Source: Maribacter litopenaei (GTDB taxonomy: Bacteria > Bacteroidota > Bacteroidia > Flavobacteriales > Flavobacteriaceae). From it: 64,000 bases of DNA. Of the stretch, positions 1-10,291 are shown in pieces. The stretch covers positions 2,725,001-2,789,000 of the forward strand of contig NZ_CP104205.1 in NCBI RefSeq assembly GCF_025244665.1. The letters run 5' to 3'. Below the pieces are notes generated by a model. The model was not told where the DNA came from and ran no database searches. It saw nothing but the letters and a program-made list of their open reading frames with translations. The stretch's first letter is position 1. Each line of letters opens with the position of its first letter. The position numbers were made by a program, and so were the translations under genes.

Positions 1-45
1 TACCCGGAATGCATAAGACAACCAAGCACCCAAAAAAGTAAAAAA

Positions 46-2278
46 ATGACACTCGTAAAAACAAAAATAGGTAGACGTTCCTTTATAAAATCCTCCGCAC
101 TTGCTGGTGGGGGTATGATGATAGGATTTAGTTGGCTCGCATCCTGTAAAATGACCCCGGAAGAAGTGAACAACCTTCCAAAGGAATGGTTTGACATTAA
201 TGGTTTTCTAAAAATAGGGGATAATGGTTTGGTCACCATCATGTCCCCCAATCCGGAGATCGGACAAAACGTAAAAACCGCCATGCCCATGATCGTGGCA
301 GATGAGTTGGATGTGGATTGGAAAAACGTAATCGTGGAACAGGCGCCTTTAAACCTTGATGTTTTCCAACGTCAATTGGCCGGTGGTAGCCAATCCATTC
401 GAGCAGGATGGGAAGGACTCCGCATGGCAGGTGCCACCGCTAGAAAAATGTTGAGACAGGCCGCTGCCAAAGCTTGGGAAGTTCCCTTAGAGGAGGTTAC
501 TACATCCAATGGCATGTTGTACCATGAAGCCAGTAATAAATCGGCCGGCTATGGGGAAATGGCATCGGCAGCAGTAGGTGTTGCCTCGCCAAATGACCCA
601 CCAGTAAAATATTGAGGTACCTGAAGAGGTTGAATTGAAGGACATCAAGGATTTTACCATCATTGGTACCGATAGAAAAAATGTGGACGGACCCAAAATT
701 GTAACCGGAAAACCTTTGTTCGGTATCGACGTACAGGAAGAAGGTATGTTAACGGCCATGATCGTTCACCCCGAAGCTTTTGGCCAAACTTATAAATCAA
801 TGGATGCCGAATCGGCTAAATCCATGCCTGGAATAGTAGATGTATTTCCGATTGATGTATATCCGGAAGGGGTTGAAAAACAATGGTCCGATGGAGGTGG
901 AATACCTCAACTGGTTGCCATTGTAGGCGAAAGTACCTGGCAGTGTATGCAGGCCAAGAAAGCCTTAAAAGTAGAATGGGAAAGTCCGTCGGACCTAGAA
1001 AGTACCGAAACTTATGAAGCCGATCTGGCGAAGCTTTTGGATACACCGGTAGAAGCCCCCGCCCGTAACGATGGGGATTTCAACAAAGCATTTAGGGGTG
1101 CTGCAAAAACCATTGAACGTACCTATAGTGCTCCATTTTTAGCGCATAATACCATGGAGCCCATGAATTTTTACGCCAATGTTACCGCCGATAAGGCCGA
1201 AGTAAAAGGGCCCATCCAAACACCGGAGTTTTTGGAAAAGACCTTGTCATCTGTACTAGGTTTGCCCATTGATAAAATCGATGTAGGCATGACCCGTATG
1301 GGAGGTGGATTTGGTCGTAGGCTATACGGTCATTTTGGTGTGGAAGCTGCCGTTATTTCGAAAAAGGCAAATGCTCCCATCAAATTGGTGTATACCCGTG
1401 AAGACGATATGACCCAAGGTACCTATAGGCCTGCCTACAAGGTACGGTTCAAGGCCGGGTTGGACAAAGACAATAACTTAGTTGCATGGTCGGTAAAAGG
1501 TGCGGGAACCAATGACGATCTTGTTTTTGAAAACAGGTTTCCCGCGGGGGCCGTTGATAACTATTTGGCCGAGAAAGCAAGTTTACAGACCAAGATCACG
1601 ACTGGTGCTTGGAGAGCCCCAAGATCCAATTTTATGGCTGGTGCAGAACAATCCTTTATGGATGAAGTGGCAGAGCTGGCCGGTAAAGATCCTATTGAAT
1701 TCCGATTGGAATTATTTGACAGGGCCATTAATGATCCCGTAGGTAATCCGGAACAAAACGATTATGACCCAGAACGATATGCAGGAGTATTGAAATTGGT
1801 CAAGGAAAAAGCAAATTGGAGCGGTGCCAACGATGGAAAAGCGAGGGGCGTATCGGCGTATTATTGCCATAACTCTTACGTGGCGCAGGTGCTGGATTTG
1901 ACCATGGAAGGCAATAAACCGATGGTCGATAAGGTATACTGTGCGGTGGATTGTGGTATCGTTATCAATCCATTAAGTGCCAAAAACCAAATAGAAGGGG
2001 GTGTCGTAGATGGTATAGGTCATGCAACCTATTCACAAATGACCTTTAAAGATGGGGTTCCGGAACAACAGAACTATGATTCCTATCGACTCATTCGAAA
2101 CAGTGAGGCCCCCAAGGTCATCGAATCCTATTTTGTAGACAATGGTATCGATCCCACTGGATTGGGAGAACCATCCCTACCTCCCGTAATTGGAGCATTG
2201 GCCAATGCCATGTACAAGGCAACAGGAAAAAGATACTACAGTCAACCCTTTACCTTGGACAGGGAAGTTGTAGGATAG
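46..2278 (+). CDS. Isoquinoline 1-oxidoreductase beta-type molybdopterin-binding subunit, copy 1 (frameshifted)
   Basis: Large molybdopterin-binding subunit of the xanthine dehydrogenase/isoquinoline 1-oxidoreductase family, about 744 residues when joined. The N-terminus carries a twin-arginine motif (RRSFIK, residues 10-15), a hydrophobic stretch and a lipobox-like LASC with Cys34, so export by Tat and lipid anchoring are likely. MGGGFGRR and the conserved GLGEPSLPP near the C-terminus fit the molybdopterin-cytosine-dinucleotide binding region of the family. The frame breaks at about 610-614, where one extra base separates PPVK from EVPEEVELKDIK; copy 2 reads through the same site. The first bases of the window may hold the end of an upstream gene (stop at 39-41), where an iron-sulfur partner subunit would be expected. 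Substrate is unknown. Confidence 0.88.
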
Positions 2279-2307
2279 TTAGTAACACTTAATTGTTATA
2301 GATTGAT

Positions 2308-4553
2308 TTGGAGGTTGTAAAGACAAAGATTGGAAGACGTTCTTTTTTAAAAAATTCGGCAATGGCCGGAGGTGGACTTGTGCTAGGTTTTAGCTGGTTG
2401 GCCTCCTGTAAAATGTCTCCCGAGGAAGAAGCACAACTTCCAAAGGAATGGTTTAAAATCAACGGATATTTAAAGATTGCGGATAATGGTCAGGTGACGA
2501 TACTTTCCCCCAATCCGGAAGGCGGGCAAAATGTAAAGACCTCTATGCCCATGATCGTTGCGGACGAGCTAGGAGTCGATTGGAAGGATGTGATCGTGGA
2601 GCAGGCTCCCTTAGATAAGGATGCCTTTTCGCTCCAATATTTGGGAGGAAGCCAATCCATAAGAAGGGGCTGGGAAGGCCTGCGGATGGCCGGCGCCTCG
2701 GCCAAGGCCATGTTAGTGGCCGCGGCTGCCCAAGCTTGGCAAGTACCTAAGGGAGAGATTACGGCTAACAATGGGGTTTTATCGCATCAAAGAAGTGACA
2801 AAAGTGCCACTTATGGTGAAATGGCTTCGGCCGCTGCCCAATTGGAGGTACCCAAAGAAGTAGCGCTAAAGGACATTAAGGATTTTACCATTATAGGTAC
2901 TTCGCAAAAAAATGTGGATGGGCTCAATATCGTGACCGGCAAACCTTTGTTTGGTGTAGATACTTACACGGAAGGGATGTTAACGGCTATGATCGTGCAT
3001 CCCCCGGCATTCGGATTAAAATTGAAATCTATTGATGATAGCGAGGCTAAAAGCATGCCAGGCATCAAAGATGTATTTACCATTAAGGTGTTCAAAGATG
3101 ACTATGAAAAGGCCTTTTTCGATACCCGAACGTTTAATGAGGTTGCCGTAATCGTTGGGGACTCCACCTGGGAGGTCATGAATGCCAAAAAAGCGTTGAA
3201 AATAGAATGTGAACCTATCGAAGGCATAACGGAGACCCGAAATCGATTTGGAAGAAAATGGGAGGAATATACTCCGGGGGGACTGGAAAGCACCTCCAAG
3301 CATTATGTGGAGATGGAAACCATAGCTACTAAAAAAGCTACGGTAAAACGAAGGGACGGAAATCCGGAAAAAGCATTTAAAAATGCTGCCAAGGTTTTGG
3401 AAGCCACTTATACGGCTCCCTTTTTGGCGCATAATTGCATGGAACCCATGAACTTTTTTGCGGATGTTTCGGAAGACAAGGCACTTCTGATTGATCCGCT
3501 TCAAAAACCGGAATTGACAGAACAGACCCTTTCCGCACGTTTGGGCATGCCCATTGAAAATATAGATATACAAATGACCCGTTTGGGAGGAGGTTATGGA
3601 CGTAGATCCTATGCCCACTGGTTGGTGGAGGCGGCCTTGATTTCCCAAAAAATGAAGAAGCCGGTAAAACTGGTCTATTCCCGTGAGGACGATATGACCG
3701 ATGGTATCTACCGCCCTTCCTATAGTGCTACCTATAGGGCTGCCTTGGATTCCGAAAACAACCTCATCGGCTTTCATGTAAAAACAGGTGGCATCCCACA
3801 GAGTCCCCTGCACGAAAATCGCTTTCCTGCAGGTGCCATTGAAAATTACTTGGCGGAGGATTGGACCATTGATACCAACTTGACGGTAGGTTCCTTTAGG
3901 GCACCCAGTTCCAATTTTATTGCCTGTGCCGAACAGTCCTTTTTGGATGAAGTGGCCGAAGCCATGGGCAAGGACCCTATCGATTTTCGTTTGGAACTCT
4001 TGGAACGTGCCCGAACAATCCCGTTGGAGAAAATAATGATTATGAAGCCGACCGTTACGCCGGGGTATTGAAACTGGTCAAGGAAAAATCCAATTGATTC
4101 AATAGCGATGGCATATCGCGAGGGGTAGCGGCCTATTTTTGCCACAATTCCTATGCGGCCCAAGTATTGGATCTTATATGGGAAAACAACGAACCGGTTA
4201 TTGAACGAGTGACCTGTGCCATTGATTGTGGTATTGTGGTCAATCCGGATGCGGCGACCAATCTTGCCGAAGGTGGAATCGTAGACGGTATCGGGAATGC
4301 ATTATACGGGGAGATTTCCTTTAAAGACGGTGTGCCGGACCAACAGAACTTTGACACCTATCGGATGATTCGTATGAGCGAGGCACCCAAGGAAATAGAC
4401 GTACATTTTGTAGAAAGCGACATACACCCCACAGGATTGGGAGAGCCTTCCTTCCCTCCTATTTTTGCGGCCTTGGCCAATGCCATGTACAAGGCGACAG
4501 GAAAACGCTCGTACCGACAACCTTTTCTAAAGGACCGGGAACTTATCGGATAA
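2308..4553 (+). CDS. Isoquinoline 1-oxidoreductase beta-type molybdopterin-binding subunit, copy 2 (frameshift plus in-frame stop)
   Basis: A tandem paralogue of the preceding gene, starting 29 bases after it and matching it along its length. It has the same Tat motif (RRSFLK) followed by LASC, and the MCD-binding MTRLGGGYGRR segment. The start is a TTG at 2308, aligned with the ATG of copy 1. The frame shifts near 4015-4030 (after ELLERA), and in the new frame a TGA at 4095-4097 stands where copy 1 has the Trp of KANW. The rest, with GLGEPSFPP, reads to 4553. Either this copy is decaying or both lesions are sequence errors. An insert of roughly 25 residues around 3240-3330 is absent from copy 1. 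Confidence 0.82.
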
Positions 4554-4557
4554 TCTA

Positions 4558-5076
4558 CTAGTTACCTTTATCTATATTGGAGAACAACAAAAAAGCAATG
4601 TCTTTGTCCGAAGGCTGCACGGTTCCGATTTCGGCAAAACCCAGTCTTTTCAGTAGCTGACGCGATCTAGTATTGTTCTTGGTCGTTACCGCCAAAACTT
4701 CTGTGAAATTCAATTCCGATGTGCCATAAGTCAAGACCGCTTTACAAGCTTCCATCACAAATCCGGCACCTTCATATTCGGGCAAAAGGGCAAATCCGAG
4801 GTCGGGATACTCCAAATAGTCCCTTTTTAGAAAACCGCAGATTCCAATAGGTATTTGGGAATCTTTCAAAGATACTTTCCAAAGTCCAAAGCCCTTTTCA
4901 CGATAGGATGTCAACAAACTGTTTTCGATATACGTTTTTGCATCTTCCTTGCTTTGTATCCCTCTGTCCCCGATATACTCCAACCAAGTGGGACTATTTA
5001 ATAGCGAATAAAAGAAATCGGTATCTGAAAGAGTGGCCTGTTCAATACAAAGTCTTTCGGTCTACTTTAGTATCAT
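4558..5076 (-). CDS. GNAT (RimJ/RimL-like) N-acetyltransferase, stop at codon 5
   Basis: Acetyltransferase of the GNAT fold, close to ribosomal-protein or small-molecule N-acetyltransferases. The reading from the ATG at 5076 begins MILK, meets TAG at 5062-5064, then continues TERLCIEQATLSD, the usual first strand of this family. GFALLPEYEGAGFVMEAC is the acetyl-CoA pyrophosphate-binding region and NTRSRQLLKRLGF the conserved C-terminal helix. Without readthrough the first usable codon would be a TTG at 4983, losing the first strand, so the TAG is probably an error or a recent mutation (CAG to TAG would restore it). It overlaps the broken gene upstream by about 35 bases. Substrate cannot be told. 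Confidence 0.75.
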
Positions 5077-5338
5077 TCTTACTAGCTTCTAACATAATCG
5101 AGTGCTGCCTGACTGAATTCCACTTGATTCTCCCAAAATCTACCTGCACCTTTTCATCCCCCAACGAACCCAACCACTGCTCAATCTCCGGGAATCATTC
5201 CTTAAGGGAACCAAAAAAGCCTTGATCCCACATATCAAAAGCCACCAGCTCCTTGCTATAAAGACTTAGTAAAGCTGCGGCATCCTTTTGCCAAACGGCC
5301 TCTTTGTAACTTGGAAAAAATTCCTCGATTTCCTTCAT
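5042..5338 (-). pseudogene. NTF2/SnoaL-like protein, broken
   Basis: The reading from the ATG at 5338 gives MKEIEEFFPSYKEAVWQ and then AALLSLYSKELVAFDMW, typical of the first helices and strand of SnoaL/NTF2-like proteins (YybH, ketosteroid isomerase-like). It stops after 47 residues at a TGA (5195-5197) and resumes in the same frame with FPEIEQWLGSLGDEKVQ, so the TGA probably replaces a Trp codon. The expected C-terminal sheet is missing; the frame ends at 5042 inside the start of the acetyltransferase gene. A deletion joining the two genes, or further frame errors, would explain this. No function is assigned. Confidence 0.55.
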
Positions 5339-5481
5339 AACGTATGTGTAGAAATGGACTGATTCAACATACAAGATACATCTTCCTGCGTATACTTAAA
5401 TGGGCAAATACGACAATCGAAAGGGATAATACGTCATACTTGGACATGGCCCAACAGCAGGTGGAATTTGGAGGGCCAGCA

Positions 5482-6001
5482 TTAAAAACTCACCCCAACG
5501 CTTAGCCCAATAACGGCAAAATAATAATCTAGAATATCGTTACCGTGAAAAGGGATAGGAATGGTAAATCCTAAAATTTAATTTGTCCTTTTCAAGGGGT
5601 AAGATACGATACCCGAGCAAAGGATACACCACATAGGGATAATTGGTATTGCCAGCCACGTATGTACCCCCGAGTCCAAACTCTAAAAAATGCTTTCCTT
5701 TTCCCCAGTTACCGGTTATGTGATGAGGAAACGTAACATATTTATACTCCGATCTACTACATGAACCAAATAAGCAAAAGCTTACCTCAGAATTATAGCC
5801 TAGGCCTAATTTTGTGGTTAGTAGAAAATTTTCCTTTAATATATATTGTCTTTCGTACGCAACTGAAACCAATGAGGCGTCTCCCAAAAAGTTAAGGCTC
5901 ATGCTATTTAGGGGTCGGGTTGATCCAACAGCATCCAAGCCTTGAGCCCAAAGGGTGCCTGAAGCCATCAAAAGGCATAGAAATATGGTCACGGCTTTCA
6001 T
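5482..6001 (-). CDS. Exported outer-membrane beta-barrel-like protein (frameshifted)
   Basis: An unrecognised protein of about 172 residues with a clear signal peptide (MKAVTIFLCLLMASGTLWAQ). The mature part alternates polar and hydrophobic residues and is rich in Gly and Tyr (LTTKLGLGYNSEV, FLEFGLGGTYVAG), as in small outer-membrane barrels. The frame breaks at about 5570 in ttttagg: one reading stops at 5540, but the next frame continues PIPFHGNDILDYYFAVIGLS and ends VGVSF-stop at 5482, a terminal Phe typical of barrels. No partner is evident. Confidence 0.6.
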
Positions 6002-6168
6002 AGAACTGTATGTATTGGTTATGGGTGATTACTCACTAATATAACTATAAATACCTCATTAACAGTAATTTAATTAATTATAATCATCAAGAATTTCGAT
6101 TTTCTTTAGGAAAATCAGTGTACAATCGAGCAAAAAGGTGCTTGATAAAGTCGAAGGCACTTTGATCG

Positions 6169-6943
6169 TTATCCTTTCGGTGTCCCCAACAGATATAACA
6201 CGACTCCGGGACCCGACTTAAGCCTTTTGATTTCCCAATCAAAGGTATCCTTATCTTGAAGATTTGAGACCAAAGCCTCCATCTCCTTTACCGAATAAGT
6301 GCGCAAGGAGGAAACAATACCGTCCCATACTACGAAGAGCGGTACAATGGGAATGAGGTAGGTGAAAATAATCCGACCGATTTTAAACGGACGGATAAAA
6401 GGTGTCGTCAACAAAACACTGATCGGGGAGAACAGCATGGCCAACATACTGGGAAGGCTCCGCTCCTGCCCTTCCACAACAGCGATGGTACTTTTAGAAT
6501 CCACCGCATTTTGTAATATCAAGGAAGCATCCTTGGGTCTAAAATGGTGGAGGCTCAGAAACTGGATCCGTAATCCTTTGAGGTTGGAAGGGACATCTCG
6601 GGCATCCACGGGGGTTTTTACGAATTCAAAATTATCGGCCTGTTGTTGGGTGTATTCAAACGCGGGGATGTTAGGGTAATAATCGGTGAGGATAATCTTG
6701 AGGTCCGGGATATCTTTTTTTAATTCGGAGTTTAACCGAGATGAGTCCGCCACCGCCGCCGGAACCTAAATCGATAATTTGATGGGTACCGCTTTTCTCC
6801 AGCCCTCTTTTCAATACGGGAATAATAGGTTTGTACATTTTTACGGTGTTGGACAAAAATTGGAGAAAGTCCGTGCCATAATTCCGTAAAAACGAGGGAA
6901 ACCATTTTTGATCCTCAAACTCGAACAAGTGAATTCTACCCAT
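6169..6943 (-). CDS. Class I SAM-dependent methyltransferase (frameshifted)
   Basis: About 258 residues. The N-terminal part, beginning MGRIHLFEFEDQKWFP, leads to IIDLGSGGGG, the SAM-binding glycine loop (motif I). After a frame change in the GC-rich run at about 6745-6760 the protein continues LKIILTDYYPN (motif II, with the acidic residue that binds the ribose) and later LSLHHFRPKDA, a motif IV-like loop. Two hydrophobic segments (around LAMLFSPISVLL and IIFTYLIPIVPLFVVW) suggest membrane association of the C-terminal part. The acceptor substrate is unknown. Confidence 0.72.
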
Positions 6944-6975
6944 AAACGACCCTTTTTATATCGTATTCGTTTTTG

Positions 6976-7326
6976 CTATTCCAACACCGGCTTTTTACGT
7001 ATTCTAATGAAAAACACCACAACATATAGAAGCGCACTGAACATCCATACGTATTGAATATAGTGGGCTCCGGATTGTACATACCCTATGGCAATAAAAA
7101 GGGACATCACACTGTTCATTAAAAATAACAATGCTTCCAAGCGTTGTTTGCTACGTTCCGAAAAGGATTTGAACAACATCCCAATATTTAAACCTGCGGC
7201 GACCAATTGAATACTCCCAAAAAGTGGTTGGTTCGCGCCAAGGGCCACCAAACCGTTCATTAGGAGTAATAGACCTCCCAAAATAAACCCCACTCTCGAC
7301 AATCTCTTTTTTCGGTCACTGGTCAT
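6976..7326 (-). CDS. Small four-helix membrane protein
   Basis: An unrecognised 116-residue protein with a basic N-terminus (TSDRKKRLSR) and four predicted membrane segments: about residues 12-31, 38-52, 65-82 and 90-106. It ends in a basic tail (RIRKKPVLE). It lies 32 bases upstream of the methyltransferase on the same strand, so the two could be co-transcribed. No catalytic motif is visible, and no function is proposed. Confidence 0.6.
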   Translation of the reverse strand: MTSDRKKRLSRVGFILGGLLLLMNGLVALGANQPLFGSIQLVAAGLNIGMLFKSFSERSKQRLEALLFLMNSVMSLFIAIGYVQSGAHYIQYVWMFSALLYVVVFFIRIRKKPVLE

Positions 7327-7363
7327 AATTAGGATCCTGGATTCATAATCCCCTACAAGATAG

Positions 7364-7783
7364 TTATTTATAGAATGTGTCCGGGTCTACTTTTATGGTA
7401 GTCAGTTCCACGGTATGTCCGTCCGGGTCCTTGGTATAGACGGAGTCAAAGTAATGATGGTCCTGCACATTGTATTCAAGCCCCAATTCCGCGTAGCGTG
7501 CTAGGGCCTTTTTAAAATTTTCCCGATTGACGTTAAAGGCAAAGTGGTCTATTTTTACATTCTTGGAACCCTGATCCAATGCTACATCATCTGTATTGGC
7601 AGGAAACAGGGCGATACCCGATTTGCCCGATAACAGAAAAATAGGCACCCCGCCCCACTCCGGTAGTTGGTACTTTTTAAGGCCCAAGACCTTTTCATAC
7701 CATTGGGCGGAAACCACCATATCCTTCACCCGAATGGCCACGTGATCTGGAAAATCGATTTGGATAGCGTTGTTCTCTTCCAT
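7364..7783 (-). CDS. VOC (glyoxalase/bleomycin resistance-like) family protein
   Basis: A 139-residue single-domain member of the vicinal oxygen chelate superfamily. DHVAIRVKDMVVSAQWYEKVLGL is the first beta-alpha-beta module with the metal-ligand His, DHFAFNV opens the second module, and DPDGHTVELT near the C-terminus supplies the usual third ligand Glu. The frame is intact and starts at the only suitable ATG. Members include glyoxalases, dioxygenases and isomerases; the sequence alone does not tell which. Confidence 0.85.
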   Translation of the reverse strand: MEENNAIQIDFPDHVAIRVKDMVVSAQWYEKVLGLKKYQLPEWGGVPIFLLSGKSGIALFPANTDDVALDQGSKNVKIDHFAFNVNRENFKKALARYAELGLEYNVQDHHYFDSVYTKDPDGHTVELTTIKVDPDTFYK

Positions 7784-7823
7784 GCCCTTTATAATTTTGA
7801 ATCTTTTTTAAAATTAGACCATG

Positions 7824-8584
7824 CTATCTGGCGTCCGAGGATAACACGGGTAGGTACAATGTCATTTCCTTGATTTCTACCGAATCCAAGTGCCCCATTT
7901 TTTGTGCATCGGCCGTAATCAAATGCATGTGCAAAAAGGAATCGTGGTGGGTGAATACCCCTTGGTGCTCTTTTGAAAAGAACCCGATAATCTCCACATC
8001 CACATCCTCCAATGCATAGCTCGTTTGACCTTGATGTGCTTCCGCCGGTGAAGAAACCGGGGTTCCCTCAGGGAGGTTTTGAATATGAATATCGGCCTTT
8101 GCAATGGTCCCTTCCAATTTAAACACTTGGGGAATGTCATTTGCCTTGGTGGCCTCCAATATAAATGCTTCCAGGTCTTGGATGCTATTAACTTCGTTGG
8201 GAAGGGCTATGGTATGCCAATCCAATACATGGGTGTAGACCAAAAAAGGTGCCGAAAGGTCCGTTCGCTCTTCCACCACCATGGTCGTATCTGAGGTGAC
8301 CTTGGATACGTAGGTCCTTCCATCATTTATTAGTAACTCCCCGGTCAAATTAATCTCGGCCCCAAGCCGTACAGGCCGTTTTTGCCTGCAATGGTATCCA
8401 AGTCTATTTTACTGCCCAATTCCCCGTTCCACATCACATCCCGCATAGCTCCTGCTATCTGCAATGCGGTAGCTTCGGTATTCCTTGCTGGCTGCTTTTT
8501 TTTGGGTTGGGGTTGGCAACCAAAAACACATAGACAAGCAAGGCCAATGGCCAATATTCCCAATGTTTGCTGGTGCATGGGCAC
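7824..8584 (-). CDS. Alpha-acetolactate decarboxylase, lipoprotein form (frameshifted)
   Basis: Converts 2-acetolactate to acetoin. The joined protein is about 253 residues. The N-terminus (MPMHQQTLGILAIGLACLCVFGC) has a hydrophobic core and a VFGC lipobox, so it is probably an exported lipoprotein. MWNGELGSKIDLDTI, TGELLINDGRTYVSK and THHDSFLHMHLI match family segments, the last containing zinc-ligand His residues. The break lies at about 8350 in ggcttggggccgag: deleting one G restores GLGAEINLTGELLIN. No acetolactate synthase lies beside it. Confidence 0.82.
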
Positions 8585-8639
8585 CCTGCCCCGTATGGTT
8601 TCACTGCTCCCTTTAAAAAGCGTTCGGCCTTCATCTTAC

Positions 8640-8805
8640 TCAATTTTTTGGTTCTTTATGGTTCCCCTTTACGGTCGTACCTACGGCCACCCCAATAGCG
8701 ACGCCTATGGCCAACCAAAGTCCCAGCATTATCGGTGGCCACACCTACCGCGACCCCTATGGCAATCCCTAGGGCGATTCCTTTTACTTGGTTTTTGTTG
8801 TTCAT
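8640..8805 (-). CDS. Small glycine-zipper membrane protein (frameshifted)
   Basis: A 50-60 residue protein from the ATG at 8805: MNNKNQVKGIALGIAIGVAVGVATDN, then, after a frame change at about 8732 in gctgggact, LWLAIGVAIGVAVGTTVKGN and a short polar tail ending at 8640. Two GxxxG-rich helices repeat the same pattern (AIGVAIGVAVG), as in glycine-zipper proteins. The function is unknown. Confidence 0.5.
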
Positions 8806-8845
8806 GGCATTCTTCGCGCAATTTAAAACTAAATTTTTGCTGTAC

Positions 8846-9541
8846 CTATCCAACAATAGTGTTCAGTTCCCGCACATAGGTATCAATATACGTTTCCTTC
8901 TGTTTAAGTTTGTATTGGACGATATACCTGGGATGGTCAAAGACCACAAAGGATTCAAAGAGCTTGGCCTCGTCATTAATCTTCTTGAAAAATTTGGCGT
9001 TCTTCTTTCCCAGGATATAGCAAACGGATGTATCAATACCAAAGGCAATTTGTTCCCTGAGTGTGGCAACCATGAATTCCTTGGTGTCTTCAAACAAGGC
9101 CGGATAATCATAATAATTGCAATTGACCCAATTCCCTTTTTTATTTTTCTCGATAAAGCCCAATGGGCAAACGGAATTGATATAAAATTGGCTATAAAAT
9201 TTTTCGCTACCGCCATAGGCATTGATCATATCGTAGACAAAAACGGAGGAAGGCTCGTGTGTTTGGATGGCGGTTGTTTCAATGCCACAATCCTCCGCTA
9301 GGCGTTTGGTATCGGTAAAGGGGATACCCGTGGCCCCGGCTCCCAATCGTCCCGGATTAATACCCAGCAGTATCTTTCGTGATTGTTGGTCACTGAAGAA
9401 TTTGGTATAGAATTGCTCCAAAATGTCAAGTACCGCATCATTGTCCGCAAAGGGATTCATCACTTGGATATTATCTCCCAAGGGTGCGTCAAAGGATAGG
9501 TTTTTATGAAAGGAGATGACTTTTTCCGCAAACGTGGCCAT
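8846..9541 (-). CDS. SMUG2-type (DUF4918) uracil-DNA glycosylase family protein
   Basis: A 231-residue protein of the uracil-DNA glycosylase superfamily, expected to excise uracil or related lesions in base-excision repair. ILLGINPGRLGAGATGIPFTD is the family's catalytic motif A region, and VVFDHPRYIVQY near the C-terminus corresponds to the H-P motif of the intercalation loop. The frame is intact. Lesion specificity cannot be read from the sequence. Confidence 0.82.
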   Translation of the reverse strand: MATFAEKVISFHKNLSFDAPLGDNIQVMNPFADNDAVLDILEQFYTKFFSDQQSRKILLGINPGRLGAGATGIPFTDTKRLAEDCGIETTAIQTHEPSSVFVYDMINAYGGSEKFYSQFYINSVCPLGFIEKNKKGNWVNCNYYDYPALFEDTKEFMVATLREQIAFGIDTSVCYILGKKNAKFFKKINDEAKLFESFVVFDHPRYIVQYKLKQKETYIDTYVRELNTIVG

Positions 9542-9627
9542 ACGTGTATTAGATTTAGAGCGACAAACTACAAAAGGAACGCCCCAAACCCAAAGCTAAT
9601 TGGAATTTGGGATTTGGAAGTATTGAT

Positions 9628-10212
9628 TTACTTATTTTTCCCACCAAGTGTCTCCACCCGCTGCAACCATTTTTCCCGAAAGGTATCCTTTGAAAGCCGT
9701 ATAGGGCCGATGGCCGTAATTTTCACCGATTTTACGCCGATAAATTTCATGGTCAGCTTTTTCATGGCGGTATGGCTGGGACTTCCATTGACCAATCTGT
9801 AATACCAAGGGGGCTGATCCATCGTGCAAATGATTCCGGAAGTCTTGCCAACAAAGAGTTTATCCCACCACAGGGAACCCTCTCGTTTTTGGAAGGCAAA
9901 CCCGGGCAACAAGACCCTATCCAAAAATCCTTTCAACAGCGCAGGGACGGAACCCCACCATACGGGGTACACCCAAACCGGATGATCGGCCCATTGTAAA
10001 TATTCTTGTGCCTTCAATAGATCCGGCTCAAGCTCCGTGCGTTTTCTGTAGCCGAATTCCAGATTGGAGTTAAAGTCCAAATCCCTGAGTACAAGTTCCT
10101 TCACTTCGGCACCGGAAGCCAAAGCCCCCTTTTTATAGGCTGCCGCTAAGGCGAAATTATAGCTTTCCTTGTCCGGATGACCGTTGATGATCAGTATTTT
10201 CTTGGTTGGCAT
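9628..10212 (-). CDS. NAD(P)H-dependent flavodoxin-fold oxidoreductase (quinone reductase-like)
   Basis: A 194-residue flavodoxin-like protein of the NQO1/MdaB/KefF group, which reduces quinones or similar acceptors with bound FMN or FAD. ILIINGHPDKESYNFALA is the flavin phosphate-binding region after strand 1, and WVYPVWWGSVPALLKGFLDRV is the family hallmark that packs on the isoalloxazine ring. The frame is complete and starts at the ATG at 10212. The acceptor is not known. Confidence 0.86.
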   Translation of the reverse strand: MPTKKILIINGHPDKESYNFALAAAYKKGALASGAEVKELVLRDLDFNSNLEFGYRKRTELEPDLLKAQEYLQWADHPVWVYPVWWGSVPALLKGFLDRVLLPGFAFQKREGSLWWDKLFVGKTSGIICTMDQPPWYYRLVNGSPSHTAMKKLTMKFIGVKSVKITAIGPIRLSKDTFREKWLQRVETLGGKNK

Positions 10213-10291
10213 TTTTTGGTTTTAGAGATTCACTTCTCAAAATAAAGCAGAGTACAATTTACACGACTATTCGCTAAAACCAATACCCTTT

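Noticed and set aside
3..41. End of an upstream gene at the window start
   Set aside because: A frame ending at 39-41 is possible, but 12 codons are too few to identify it, so it is not listed as a feature.
8455..8643. 62-residue minus-strand frame between the acetolactate decarboxylase and the glycine-zipper gene
   Set aside because: It is a shifted reading of the decarboxylase signal-peptide region; the lipobox frame is the better supported one.
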